Source: an uncultured Caulobacteraceae bacterium (lineage in GTDB: Bacteria; Pseudomonadota; Alphaproteobacteria; Caulobacterales; Caulobacteraceae). From it: a DNA stretch of 18,398 nucleotides. The position numbers were made by a program, and so were the translations under genes. Each line of letters opens with the position of its first letter. Position 1 is the first letter of the stretch. Location: the NCBI GenBank assembly GCA_903884915.1, contig CAISGS010000325.1, positions 1-18,398 on the forward strand. Reading direction: 5' to 3'. This document shows, piece by piece, positions 8,418-15,931 of this stretch. The notes below the pieces were generated by a model that was not told the origin of the DNA, did no database searches, and saw only the letters and a program-made list of their open reading frames with translations.

Positions 8418-8425
8418 TAAAGACC

Positions 8426-10204
8426 GTGCCTATGAGCCGCAAACCGATTGGCCAACTTCTGATATCCAAAGGCCTTGCGACGGCGGTGGACATTGACGCG
8501 GCTGCCGAGGTGCAAAGCAGCGTGGGCGGTCGGATCGGTATGATCCTCGTCCGGCTGGGCGCGGTTTCGGAAATTGACCTTCTGAGGACCCTGTCAGAGC
8601 AGACCGGCTGGGCCATCCAAATCCGCGATGAGATGCCCTCGCCCTCGGCGGTGCAGAGCTTTATCGAAGAGACCCGCACCCAAAGCGGTTGGTGGGCGGC
8701 GCAAGAGGCGGTGGCTTGGCGCGCGCGTCCTTCCGTCGATGGCGAAGAACTGGCTGACGGGACCCACAAGCCGGTTGAAGACTGCATCATCTGCGCGGCT
8801 GTCGATCCGCTGAACCTGACCCTGCGCGGCGTATTGGAACAGGTGGCGGACAGGCCGATCATCTGGCGTCTGTCGCCGCGCAATCTTATCGCCACCGCGA
8901 TGGATGATCTGGACCGTGATGGTCTGGGCATCAGTGGCACCTTGACCTCAGACGCCGCGCGCCTGCGCGAACTGGCCGAAGAGGCCCCGGTCATCGACTT
9001 CGTCAACGCGGTCTTTGCCGAAAGCATCCAGATGCGGGCCTCCGACATTCACGTCGAGCCCTTCGAAGACCAGTTCTTTGTCCGCATGCGGGTCGATGGC
9101 ATTTTGCAGACGGTCCGGGCAGCGCCACGCTCGGCCTTTGACGCGGTCTGTTCGCGCATCAAGCTCTTGTCTGGCATGGATATTGGCGAGCGCCGCCTGC
9201 CGCAAGATGGCCGCCAAGCCATCCGTATATCGGGTCAAGATATCGACCTTCGGGTATCGACCCTTCCGGCCGCCTGGGGCGAATCGATTGTTATGCGTCT
9301 GTTGGGTAAGACCAGCCGCATTCCGCAGCTCACCGAACTGGGTATGCCCAAGGCCGATGCTGAGGGTCTGGCCAAGCTGGTCGAGCAACCCAACGGTATT
9401 GTGCTGATCACCGGTCCAACCGGTTCGGGTAAGACCACCACCATCTACCGCCTGCTGAGCGGCCTCAATGATGGTCAGCGCAAGATCGTCACAGTCGAGG
9501 ATCCGGTCGAATTTGACCTGCCCGGCGTGGTTCAGGTCCATGTTCGTAGCGATATCGGCCTGACCTTTGCGGCCGGACTGCGCTCGATCCTGCGTCAGGA
9601 CCCGGACGTGATCATGGTCGGTGAAATCCGCGATTCTGAGACCGCACGGATCGCGGTTCAGGCGGCCCTGACCGGTCACATGGTGATCTCCACCGTCCAC
9701 ACCAATTCCGCCATCGCCGCCTTGCCGCGCCTGATCGATCTGGGCGTGGAGAACTACCTTCTGGCCGATGTCTTGCGTGGGGTCGTGGGCCAAAGGTTGG
9801 TGCGGCGGCTGTGCAAGGCATGCTCCAAGCCCGCCAAGGCTAGCGACTGGCGCACAATCGTCCCGGCCAATCTCTATCAAGCGGTACAGGACTGCGGCGC
9901 GGACTTTCGCCATCCCGTCGGCTGCGCGCGCTGTAACCAGACCGGCTATTCGGGCCGGGTCGGCATCTATGAGATCTTGCACTTCACGCCAGACATTGCC
10001 GGCGCCATGCGCGAGGGTGCGTCCGAAATGCAGATCGCCAAGATCGCGATGGCCACCGGCTATCGCTCCATGTTCGAAGACGGCATGCTCAAGGCCGCCC
10101 GAGGCGAGACCAGCCTGACCGAAATTCAGCGGGTTATCGCCATCCCTGAATCGGAGATGGATGATGATCCGGTCCGGTCCGATGTGCCCTTGAGCGTCGA
10201 ATGA
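8426..10204 (+). CDS. gspE: type II secretion system ATPase GspE
   Basis: The cytoplasmic hexameric ATPase that powers pseudopilus assembly. Of 592 residues, about 1-160 form the N-terminal GspE/MshE-type domain (KPIGQLLISKGLATAVDID and a second similar repeat), which docks to GspL. The motor follows: Walker A GPTGSGKT at 330-337, Asp box VTVEDPVE at 355-362, Walker B DPDVIMVGEIRD at 392-403 and His box GHMVISTVHTN at 417-427. Four cysteines in two CxxC pairs (463/466 and 500/503) form the zinc site characteristic of GspE and PilB, separating it from retraction ATPases such as PilT. GTG 8426 is taken as start. The stop overlaps the gspF start as ATGA, so the two are translationally coupled. 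A type IV pilus PilB is the alternative, but the surrounding gsp genes make GspE much more likely. Confidence 0.95.
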   Translation: MPMSRKPIGQLLISKGLATAVDIDAAAEVQSSVGGRIGMILVRLGAVSEIDLLRTLSEQTGWAIQIRDEMPSPSAVQSFIEETRTQSGWWAAQEAVAWRARPSVDGEELADGTHKPVEDCIICAAVDPLNLTLRGVLEQVADRPIIWRLSPRNLIATAMDDLDRDGLGISGTLTSDAARLRELAEEAPVIDFVNAVFAESIQMRASDIHVEPFEDQFFVRMRVDGILQTVRAAPRSAFDAVCSRIKLLSGMDIGERRLPQDGRQAIRISGQDIDLRVSTLPAAWGESIVMRLLGKTSRIPQLTELGMPKADAEGLAKLVEQPNGIVLITGPTGSGKTTTIYRLLSGLNDGQRKIVTVEDPVEFDLPGVVQVHVRSDIGLTFAAGLRSILRQDPDVIMVGEIRDSETARIAVQAALTGHMVISTVHTNSAIAALPRLIDLGVENYLLADVLRGVVGQRLVRRLCKACSKPAKASDWRTIVPANLYQAVQDCGADFRHPVGCARCNQTGYSGRVGIYEILHFTPDIAGAMREGASEMQIAKIAMATGYRSMFEDGMLKAARGETSLTEIQRVIAIPESEMDDDPVRSDVPLSVE

Positions 10205-11421
10205 CCAATATTGACAGTCCTGAGCGCCTCTATCAGTTCACCGCCATCAACAGCGCGGGCGCGAAGATTGCTGACCGTATTCGCGCCAAGGATCAAAGCG
10301 CCGCCATTAAGGCCCTGTCCGCTAAGGGCCTGACCCCTATCAAGCTGGAAGAGCGCGCCGAAAAGGCCGCTGAAGGCAAGCGCGGGGCCCTGTCCTTTAC
10401 CGACCGGGTCACGGTCCTGCGCCAGCTGGCCCTGATGATGGATGCGGGCGTGGGCCTGCTGGAATCGATAGACACGGTGGCCATCGGCATTACCAGCATC
10501 GAGGCCAAGGCCCAGTTCACCAAGCTTTCCACGGCCCTCAAGCGCGGCGCGACCTTTGCTGAAGCGATGGAAACCGAGACCCCGATCTTTCCCTTCTATG
10601 TCTATTCGATGATCCGGGTGGGTGAGGCCACGGGCCAGCTCAACGAGGTCTTACGCGACGCGGCCAATCAGATGGCCAATGAGGACCGGCTGCGGCGCGA
10701 TCTGGCCAATGCCATGACCTATCCGGCCTTTTTGGGCGGCGTGGGCCTGGCCGCAGTGCTGTTCATCTTCACCCAAGTCGTTCCCCGCTTTTCGGTCATG
10801 ATTGGCGATAAGCGTGACAAGCTGCCGATGATTTCGCGCTGGGTGATCGAGACCGGCGAACTGGCCAGCAACCATGTCCTGCTCTTGCTGGCCCTGATTG
10901 GCGCGGCCATCAGCGGCGCGGTCTTTGCCTTCCTCAACCCCGCCGTTCGCAAGTCGGCCTATCGGATGGCGCACAATATTCCGCTGGTTGGCGACCTTCT
11001 GAAATATAGAGAGATCACGACTTGGGCGCGGCTGACCGGCTTTGCCCTGCGCAATGGCGTTGGTCTGCTCGAGGCGTCTAATCTGGGGCGCAAGGCCACG
11101 CCGGAGGGCGGCTTTCAACTGGCACTGGAACAGTTTGAGCGCGACCTCAAGGCCGGTGTGGCCGTCGATGAATCGCTGGGACGGCACACGACCCTGACCT
11201 CTATGGACCTCAGCCTGCTGCGCGCCGGGCAGAAGTCCGGCAGTCTGGGCAAGATGTTTGACTTCCTCGCTAATGGCTATGACGACAAGCTGTCAGACAT
11301 GATGAAGCGCCTCACCGCCCTGATCGAGCCGCTGGCCATCGGCATCATATCGGTGCTCGTCGGCGTCGTGGCCCTGTCCTTGGTCCTTGCCCTGTCCAGC
11401 GTCTATGACACCGTCCTTTAA
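10201..11421 (+). CDS. gspF: type II secretion system inner-membrane platform protein GspF
   Basis: The polytopic platform protein that contacts GspE and GspL and is thought to help lift pseudopilins out of the membrane. The length of 406 residues is normal. An N-terminal segment (YQFTAINSAGAKIADRIRAK) is followed by the first T2SF domain (about 70-192, with VLRQLALMMDAGVGLLESI and RVGEATGQLNEVL). Two hydrophobic segments (about 174-194 and 222-246), a second T2SF domain (about 273-395, with TWARLTGFALRNGVGLLEA and LRAGQKSGSLGKMF) and a last membrane segment near the C-terminus come after. The start overlaps the gspE stop by four bases (ATGA), and the 3' end overlaps gspO by 17 bases, so E, F, O and I are almost certainly one operon. 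Confidence 0.95.
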   Translation: MTNIDSPERLYQFTAINSAGAKIADRIRAKDQSAAIKALSAKGLTPIKLEERAEKAAEGKRGALSFTDRVTVLRQLALMMDAGVGLLESIDTVAIGITSIEAKAQFTKLSTALKRGATFAEAMETETPIFPFYVYSMIRVGEATGQLNEVLRDAANQMANEDRLRRDLANAMTYPAFLGGVGLAAVLFIFTQVVPRFSVMIGDKRDKLPMISRWVIETGELASNHVLLLLALIGAAISGAVFAFLNPAVRKSAYRMAHNIPLVGDLLKYREITTWARLTGFALRNGVGLLEASNLGRKATPEGGFQLALEQFERDLKAGVAVDESLGRHTTLTSMDLSLLRAGQKSGSLGKMFDFLANGYDDKLSDMMKRLTALIEPLAIGIISVLVGVVALSLVLALSSVYDTVL

Positions 11422-12061
11422 GGTCCTCGGCCTAGCGGTCGGCCTCAGTCTGATCATGGCCGTCATTGCCGTATGGGTGCCGAAGCGCCTCCTGCGTGAG
11501 ATCGGCTTGCCGCCCCTGTCGCGCCGAGTGCAGATCCTCTTGAGCGCTGCGGTCATCGCAGCCAGCCTCGCCAGCGCCCTTATCCTTCCAACCATCCAAG
11601 GCGCGGGCTCTGTGGCCAGTATCCTGCTGGCCGGGGCCTTGGTCGGCATCGTCTATTATGATGGGCGTTATCAAATCATTCCCGATGTCTTGACCGCAGC
11701 GGTGGCGATCAGCGCGGGCCTGACCCTTTGGCAAGATCAGCAATGGCTAGCCCATCTCGTGGGCGCGGTCATCTGCGGCGGGCTGATGGCTCTGGTGGCG
11801 TGGGTGTGGAAGAGAACAAAGGGACTCGATGGTCTCGGCTTTGGCGACGTAAAGCTGATGGCCGCCTTGGGCCTGCTGCTTGGTCCAGAGCGCGGCATGT
11901 GGGTCCTGTCCAGCGCCGCCTTGGCCGGAGCCGTTTGGGGCCTTGCCTTGCAGCGGTTGCGTGGGCGGGGGCAAGAGGTCACGGGCGAGCCGATCAAGAT
12001 CCCCCTTGGCCTGTTCTTGGCCTTGGCGGGCGGTGTCTTTGTCTTCGGAGGTCTGGCATGA
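11405..12061 (+). CDS. gspO: prepilin peptidase GspO, short form without the methylase domain
   Basis: An inner-membrane aspartic protease that removes the leader of pseudopilins at the Gly before the aromatic residue. The 218 residues are strongly hydrophobic with several membrane spans. The two catalytic aspartates are seen in YYDGRYQIIPD (Asp86) and GLGFGDVKLMAALG (Asp148), the family pair. Classical GspO/PilD proteins (about 280 residues) carry an N-terminal cytoplasmic N-methyltransferase domain with paired cysteines; it is absent here and only about one extra hydrophobic stretch precedes the peptidase core. In this it resembles TadV/CpaA-type peptidases. The ATG at 11405 is chosen, giving a 17-base overlap with gspF; a TTG at 11387 would add six residues, and no ribosome site decides between them. 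Its stop overlaps the gspI start as ATGA. Location beside a pseudopilin gene supports dedication to this T2SS. Confidence 0.87.
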   Translation: MTPSFKVLGLAVGLSLIMAVIAVWVPKRLLREIGLPPLSRRVQILLSAAVIAASLASALILPTIQGAGSVASILLAGALVGIVYYDGRYQIIPDVLTAAVAISAGLTLWQDQQWLAHLVGAVICGGLMALVAWVWKRTKGLDGLGFGDVKLMAALGLLLGPERGMWVLSSAALAGAVWGLALQRLRGRGQEVTGEPIKIPLGLFLALAGGVFVFGGLA

Positions 12062-12483
12062 CCCGATCTCGCGCCGGTTTCAGCATGGTCGAAGCGGTCG
12101 TGGCCTTGGCCATCGCCTCGGTCGGCCTGACCGCGATCCTCGCCCTGCAACAACAGTTAGCGGCCAATCAGATCAAACATCAAAGGACCTTGGATCGGCT
12201 ATCCTTGCGCCAATCGGCCTTAAGTGTGGTGACCGCCCTAAACCCAGAGGCCCAGCCCAATGGCGAGACCAGCCTATCCAACACTGTGGTGATGAGTTGG
12301 ACCAGTGTGCCCTTCACGCCCGTACGGCGCAGCATCGGCATGCCCACCGGTGACGGGCAATTCAATGTGCGGCTCTATCACGTCACGGTGACCCTAAAGG
12401 ATCGCCGCCGCAATATTGACGATCAGTTTACGGTCGATCGCTTGGGCTGGCAGTCGCTGGTGTCGGAAGAGTCGGACTTTTAG
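12058..12483 (+). CDS. gspI: type II secretion minor pseudopilin GspI
   Basis: A 141-residue minor pseudopilin of the pseudopilus tip. The class III leader is short and basic (MTRSRAG), with predicted cleavage between Gly7 and Phe8. The mature chain has the conserved Glu at +5 (Glu12) in FSMVEAVVALAIASVGLTAI, a hydrophobic helix that anchors the protein in the membrane before assembly. The rest (RLYHVTVTLKDRR near the end) resembles the small GspI globular domain. GspJ is an alternative, but GspJ is usually longer (about 190-200 residues). Start overlaps the gspO stop (ATGA). The last 56 bases overlap the end of gspD on the other strand. It is separated from the other pseudopilin genes gspG and gspH, which is unusual, since gspG-H-I-J-K are often together. 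Confidence 0.85.
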   Translation: MTRSRAGFSMVEAVVALAIASVGLTAILALQQQLAANQIKHQRTLDRLSLRQSALSVVTALNPEAQPNGETSLSNTVVMSWTSVPFTPVRRSIGMPTGDGQFNVRLYHVTVTLKDRRRNIDDQFTVDRLGWQSLVSEESDF

Positions 12484-14695
12484 GCACAGGTCGCGCGACC
12501 CTGCCCTTTCCGGCCACCGGCAATACCGCTTGGGGGAGCCCGAGGCCCAGATTGAGCCCGGTCCGAATGCCGGTCAGGGTGTAGGAGCTGCCACCCCCGA
12601 CCCTGAAGGCCTTGTTCATCTCGCCGGACATCTGAGCGGCCAGTTCGTCCATATCGTTGCTGTCACGAATGATGAACGGCGTCACCAGCATGACCAATTC
12701 GGTCTTATTGCCGTCGACGACATCTTGCCGGAAGGCTGCGCCAGCGAAGGGCAGGTCCTTCAAGAACGGAATACCGCTGTTGGACTTGCTATAGTTATTG
12801 TCGATCAGGCCGCCCAGCACCGAGGTCGAGCCCTCCATGATCGACAGCTTGGTCTCTAGGCTACGATTAAGGATTGGCGGGCTGGCGATGGCCGCGCTGC
12901 CGCCCGAGCCGACCTTGGACAGTTCCTGTTTGATTTCTAAATCGACGCGGTTGCCGCCATAGACCACAGGCTTGATGGTCAAGATCACGCCGGTCTGACG
13001 ATATTGCACCGACTGTAGAACACTGGTCGCGCCATTGTTCTGGACGTTTGACGCCGCCTGCGAGGTGATGATCGGAACGTCCGTACCGACCTGAATATGA
13101 CCCTCTTCACCGCTCTTGGTGACAAGACGCGGGCGCGAAATGATGTTGACCTTATTGTTGGAGGCAAAGGCATTAAAGGCCGCGCGAAGGTCGCCGGTCC
13201 CGGTAAAGTTCAGCGCTAAACCTGCGCTGCCGATACCTAAATTGCCCTTTGTTCCCCCCGCGATAGAACCATTAATGTTGCCGCCGGAGCGACTGAAGAA
13301 CCATTCCAACCCAAGCTTAGTGGCGTCTGTCAGGGTCACTTCGGCCACGGTCACTTCAATCATGACCTGGGGCGGGGCCTTGTCGAGCTTCTCAAGCAGG
13401 CTTCGCAGTTGCGCAAACTGGGCCGCGGTCCCGGTGAACATGATGCGGTTGCCGATCGGATCGACCATGATCGAGCCCCCTGCGGCAGACCCGGACATAC
13501 CGCCCATGGTGCCACGATCTCCTGAATTGGCCGGCGCCGTTCCCGCAACACCGGAAGAGCCCGAAGCAGACTCTCGGCCGCCGCCGCCATTGCCCATCAC
13601 CAGAGCGCCGAGATCCTTGGCGCTGGCATTTTTGACGTCATAGACGAAGCTAGCCTTCTGATCGCCAAAGGCATTGGCCTGGTCCAACTCACTCGCCCAG
13701 AACTTGACCCGCTTCATGACTTCAGGATCGCTGACAAAGATCAAGACCTGATTGGTTGTCGGCATGGACAGGATCAAGGCGGTACGCGAGACCATCGGCG
13801 TGCGCGAAACCTTATAGCCCTCCGCTGTCAGCGCATCTTCAAGCGCCTTGGCGTAGGAGTCCGCGCCCCAATAGACCGGCTCAAGACGGACCACCTGGGC
13901 CCCCTCGAACATGGGCTTGTCCAGTTGCTGAAGGAAACTGGCGACGCTTTGCACATCCCGGGCCGCTCCGCTGATGGCTAGCGAGTTGGTCAGGCCCTCC
14001 ATACGGATGCTGACCGCGCGGCTAGGCGGGTAAAGATCGGTCAGCAGGCCCTGAACCGCATTGGCCTCTAAGGTCTGGAGTTGGAAAAACTGCACGACCG
14101 TGCGCGAGCCTTCAGGCGTGTCATTGGCCGAGCGACTGCGCAGGATTGCAGCGGCACCAGAGGCCGGGGTCTTGTCGTCCAAGACCGACAGGGTGCCATT
14201 GCGCACATAGAGCCGCAGCCCATAGTCGCGCAAGGCCGTCTGAAGCAGCAGCAGGAACTGACGCTGCGACATCTGTGGGCCACTGCGCAGGGTGATGACG
14301 TCTTGGCGATCTGCAACCCCGGGGCCTAGGGCATAGGGCACCTTGAGAATCTGTCCAAAGGCGGCATCGAGGAACTGGGGTAAGGCCTGCGGTGGCAAGG
14401 TGGCGTCGACTGTGCCGTCAACAGGAAACAGGCTGGCGATCTGCTCGGCCGAGGCCTCAGGTTCACTAGGCTTTATGCCGCTATCGCTGGATTTGGGGAT
14501 GTCGATCAGGGTCGCTTCATTGACGGTCGGACGCTCCGAGGCGGCCTGAACTGTGTCGGCGGGTGTCACATCCTGGACCGAAAGGGCGGGCGTTGTACCG
14601 GTTCTCAGCTTGGGGAACGCGGCGCAGCCGGACAGCACCAGGCAAAGGCCTATTGCGGTTGAACCTGTGGCCCAATGGCGGATGCGGGTCTTCAT
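12428..14695 (-). CDS. gspD: type II secretion secretin GspD, predicted lipoprotein
   Basis: The outer-membrane secretin that forms the exit channel, 755 residues. The signal peptide ends in a lipobox LSGC (Cys24) with Ala at +2, so it is predicted to be lipid-anchored in the outer membrane. Periplasmic domains follow in order: N0 (about 90-172, FLDAAFGQILKVPYALGP), N1 (about 198-260), N2 (about 265-340) and N3 (about 347-440), the last split by a Gly/Ser-rich insert at 368-407. The secretin core (about 441-680) has VGTDVPIITSQ (536-546, the gate region), VLGGLIDNN (626-634) and the signature IPFLKDLPFAGAAF (642-655). The C-terminus is Gly- then Pro-rich. There is no obvious gene for a pilotin nearby. 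ATG 14695 gives the signal peptide directly. It lies three bases after gspC; its 3' end overlaps gspI in the opposite direction. Confidence 0.95.
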   Translation of the reverse strand: MKTRIRHWATGSTAIGLCLVLSGCAAFPKLRTGTTPALSVQDVTPADTVQAASERPTVNEATLIDIPKSSDSGIKPSEPEASAEQIASLFPVDGTVDATLPPQALPQFLDAAFGQILKVPYALGPGVADRQDVITLRSGPQMSQRQFLLLLQTALRDYGLRLYVRNGTLSVLDDKTPASGAAAILRSRSANDTPEGSRTVVQFFQLQTLEANAVQGLLTDLYPPSRAVSIRMEGLTNSLAISGAARDVQSVASFLQQLDKPMFEGAQVVRLEPVYWGADSYAKALEDALTAEGYKVSRTPMVSRTALILSMPTTNQVLIFVSDPEVMKRVKFWASELDQANAFGDQKASFVYDVKNASAKDLGALVMGNGGGGRESASGSSGVAGTAPANSGDRGTMGGMSGSAAGGSIMVDPIGNRIMFTGTAAQFAQLRSLLEKLDKAPPQVMIEVTVAEVTLTDATKLGLEWFFSRSGGNINGSIAGGTKGNLGIGSAGLALNFTGTGDLRAAFNAFASNNKVNIISRPRLVTKSGEEGHIQVGTDVPIITSQAASNVQNNGATSVLQSVQYRQTGVILTIKPVVYGGNRVDLEIKQELSKVGSGGSAAIASPPILNRSLETKLSIMEGSTSVLGGLIDNNYSKSNSGIPFLKDLPFAGAAFRQDVVDGNKTELVMLVTPFIIRDSNDMDELAAQMSGEMNKAFRVGGGSSYTLTGIRTGLNLGLGLPQAVLPVAGKGRVARPVPKSPTLPTPATASPSDRP

Positions 14696-14698
14696 TCT

Positions 14699-15175
14699 CT
14701 AATTCCCCAGAGGGCTTTGCTGAGCGCGCGTAAATAATGAGATGGACCGGGTGTCCTTGCCGCGCCGAAGCACGACCTTTTGGCGGTCAAACCGATCCAC
14801 TTTCCAACCGTCTTTAAACTCAGAGCCGACGCCGAGCCATCTCATGCGTCCGCCGCCTTCATCTATCAGAAGCTGAAGCCCCTGTCCGGCATCGGCGACC
14901 GCGGCCAGATCTTGCCGAAACAGGATCGCCACATCGGGTGGCGGGGGAGGCGGAGGCGGGGGAGGCGGAGGCGGTACGAAGGGCGGTGGGTTTAGACCGA
15001 CAAAGTAGCTGGCAATCTGAGGCAGATTAACCGCTGCCGTTGGGGCAATGGGCGCCGCTTGCGGACGCGGCGCGCGCTGGGCGCTATTGGGTATGGACGG
15101 CGTGCTGATCAGACCCAGCCCGAAGGCGGTCAGACCCGCCGAGGCAATCAGGACGATAAGGCTACGGTTGATCAT
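14699..15175 (-). CDS. gspC: GspC-like inner-membrane/periplasmic linker, short, proline-rich
   Basis: A 158-residue bitopic protein: a short cytoplasmic start, one membrane helix (about 5-24), a Pro/Ala-rich linker with 13 consecutive prolines (67-79), then a small beta domain (about 80-150) resembling the homology region (HR) of GspC and the related PilP, ending in GWKVDRFDRQKVVLRRGKDTRSISLF. In known systems the HR domain binds the N0 domain of GspD, joining the inner-membrane platform to the channel. Classical GspC (about 270-300 residues) has a further PDZ or coiled-coil domain that is missing here. Position immediately before gspD, with a four-base overlap with gspM, supports the assignment. 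The sequence is weakly conserved, so the name rests on layout plus the HR-like pattern. A GspP/PilP-type name would describe the same role. Confidence 0.75.
   Translation of the reverse strand: MINRSLIVLIASAGLTAFGLGLISTPSIPNSAQRAPRPQAAPIAPTAAVNLPQIASYFVGLNPPPFVPPPPPPPPPPPPPDVAILFRQDLAAVADAGQGLQLLIDEGGGRMRWLGVGSEFKDGWKVDRFDRQKVVLRRGKDTRSISLFTRAQQSPLGN
14936..14974 (-). repeat. short tandem repeat encoding a 13-proline tract in gspC
   Basis: Thirteen consecutive proline codons are made from a 15-base unit (CCGCCTCCGCCTCCC on the minus strand) present twice, followed by a partial copy. Such a G/C-rich repeat could change copy number by slippage in steps of five prolines without shifting the frame. 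Confidence 0.85.
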
Positions 15176-15744
15176 TGGCCAGGCGTCCCGATAATCACCG
15201 GCACATCAAAGCCCAGACGCAGCCGATTGGACTGTTCCTTATTGATCGAGATGCTGCTGATAATGATCTTCTGTTTCGAGCTCGCGATGGTGGTCAAGAG
15301 CTTGGTGAAGCTGGGCCAGCTAAAGTTTCCGTTGAGCTGAATATGGATCACCGTCATCACGCCAACCGTATCGGTCACGTCACCGACGGAGACATCCACG
15401 CCAGTGACCCCCGCATTAACGGCCAGTTCTGTCACCTGTTGAACTAGCAAGACCTTGCCAACGGCGATCGATCGAACGGTCCGCAAGCCCTTAGAGACCG
15501 CGTCGCGGCGACCCTTGAGCGAGGCCCCGACATTGCCGACACCGGACTGGCTGCGGACCTGCGCTTCGCGCAGGCTGATCTGAGTTTCGAACTGACGGTC
15601 CTGAAGGGCTCTGGCCAGGTCATAGGTCTTGATCGGGGCCAGCAGGAGCAGCACCAATCCAAGGCCGACAACCAGCATCCTCTCACGCGCCGTCCATCCC
15701 GCGTAGGCTGAGGAGATGGCGCTCCAGAGGGATTGAAAGGGCAT
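15172..15744 (-). CDS. gspM: type II secretion inner-membrane protein GspM-like
   Basis: A 190-residue bitopic protein: cytoplasmic N-terminus with the SLWSAISSAYAGWTARERML pattern typical of GspM, one membrane helix (about 22-37), a helical/coiled stretch (about 40-100), and a small alpha/beta ferredoxin-like domain (about 100-180, VDVSVGDVTDTVGVMTVIHIQL) as in GspM and PilO. GspM pairs with GspL in the assembly platform. The ATG at 15744 is chosen; a TTG at 15759 is also in frame and neither has a clear ribosome site. The stop overlaps the gspC start (ATGA on the minus strand). It is the first gene of the gspM-C-D block, divergent from gspG. The family is poorly conserved; the assignment rests on the N-terminal pattern, topology and position. 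Confidence 0.8.
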   Translation of the reverse strand: MPFQSLWSAISSAYAGWTARERMLVVGLGLVLLLLAPIKTYDLARALQDRQFETQISLREAQVRSQSGVGNVGASLKGRRDAVSKGLRTVRSIAVGKVLLVQQVTELAVNAGVTGVDVSVGDVTDTVGVMTVIHIQLNGNFSWPSFTKLLTTIASSKQKIIISSISINKEQSNRLRLGFDVPVIIGTPGQ

Positions 15745-15931
15745 GGGGTTACAGACCAAGAAAGGAGTGAACGACCGAAGAGCAAAACAACCTGCTCAAG
15801 ACGGGTTCGCCATTTGTTATGGTGAATTTCCCTTGCAGTGTCTAGGTGAAAATGAGATAGGTATTTCAATGATTTGAGCGTTTTTATCTACGCTTCGTTA
15901 CCTTTCTCTGAACAGACATGATGGCTCATTT
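15745..15931. promoter_or_regulatory. divergent promoter region between gspM and gspG
   Basis: This is the only sizeable non-coding gap in the secretion cluster and is visibly richer in A and T than its surroundings, especially 15815-15905. It must serve both the gspM-C-D and the gspG-H blocks if each has its own promoter. I did not find a convincing -35/-10 pair or a full CtrA-like TTAAC repeat. A five-codon ORF (ATG 15918 to TGA 15935) ends overlapping the gspG start. Confidence 0.45.

Noticed and set aside
8948..9982. A 344-codon open frame on the minus strand opposite gspE
   Set aside because: It lies entirely inside gspE, whose full set of ATPase motifs is on the plus strand. Its translation has no recognisable motif and a Gln/Asp/His/Gly-rich composition typical of antisense frames in GC-rich genes.
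11728..12057. N-terminal extension of the gspI frame inside gspO
   Set aside because: The frame is open, but the pseudopilin leader begins at ATG 12058, directly overlapping the gspO stop. The upstream part is a shadow of gspO.
14936..14974. Purine-rich GGC/GGA tract as a CRISPR or intergenic repeat
   Set aside because: It lies inside gspC and is fully explained as proline codons. There are no spacers.
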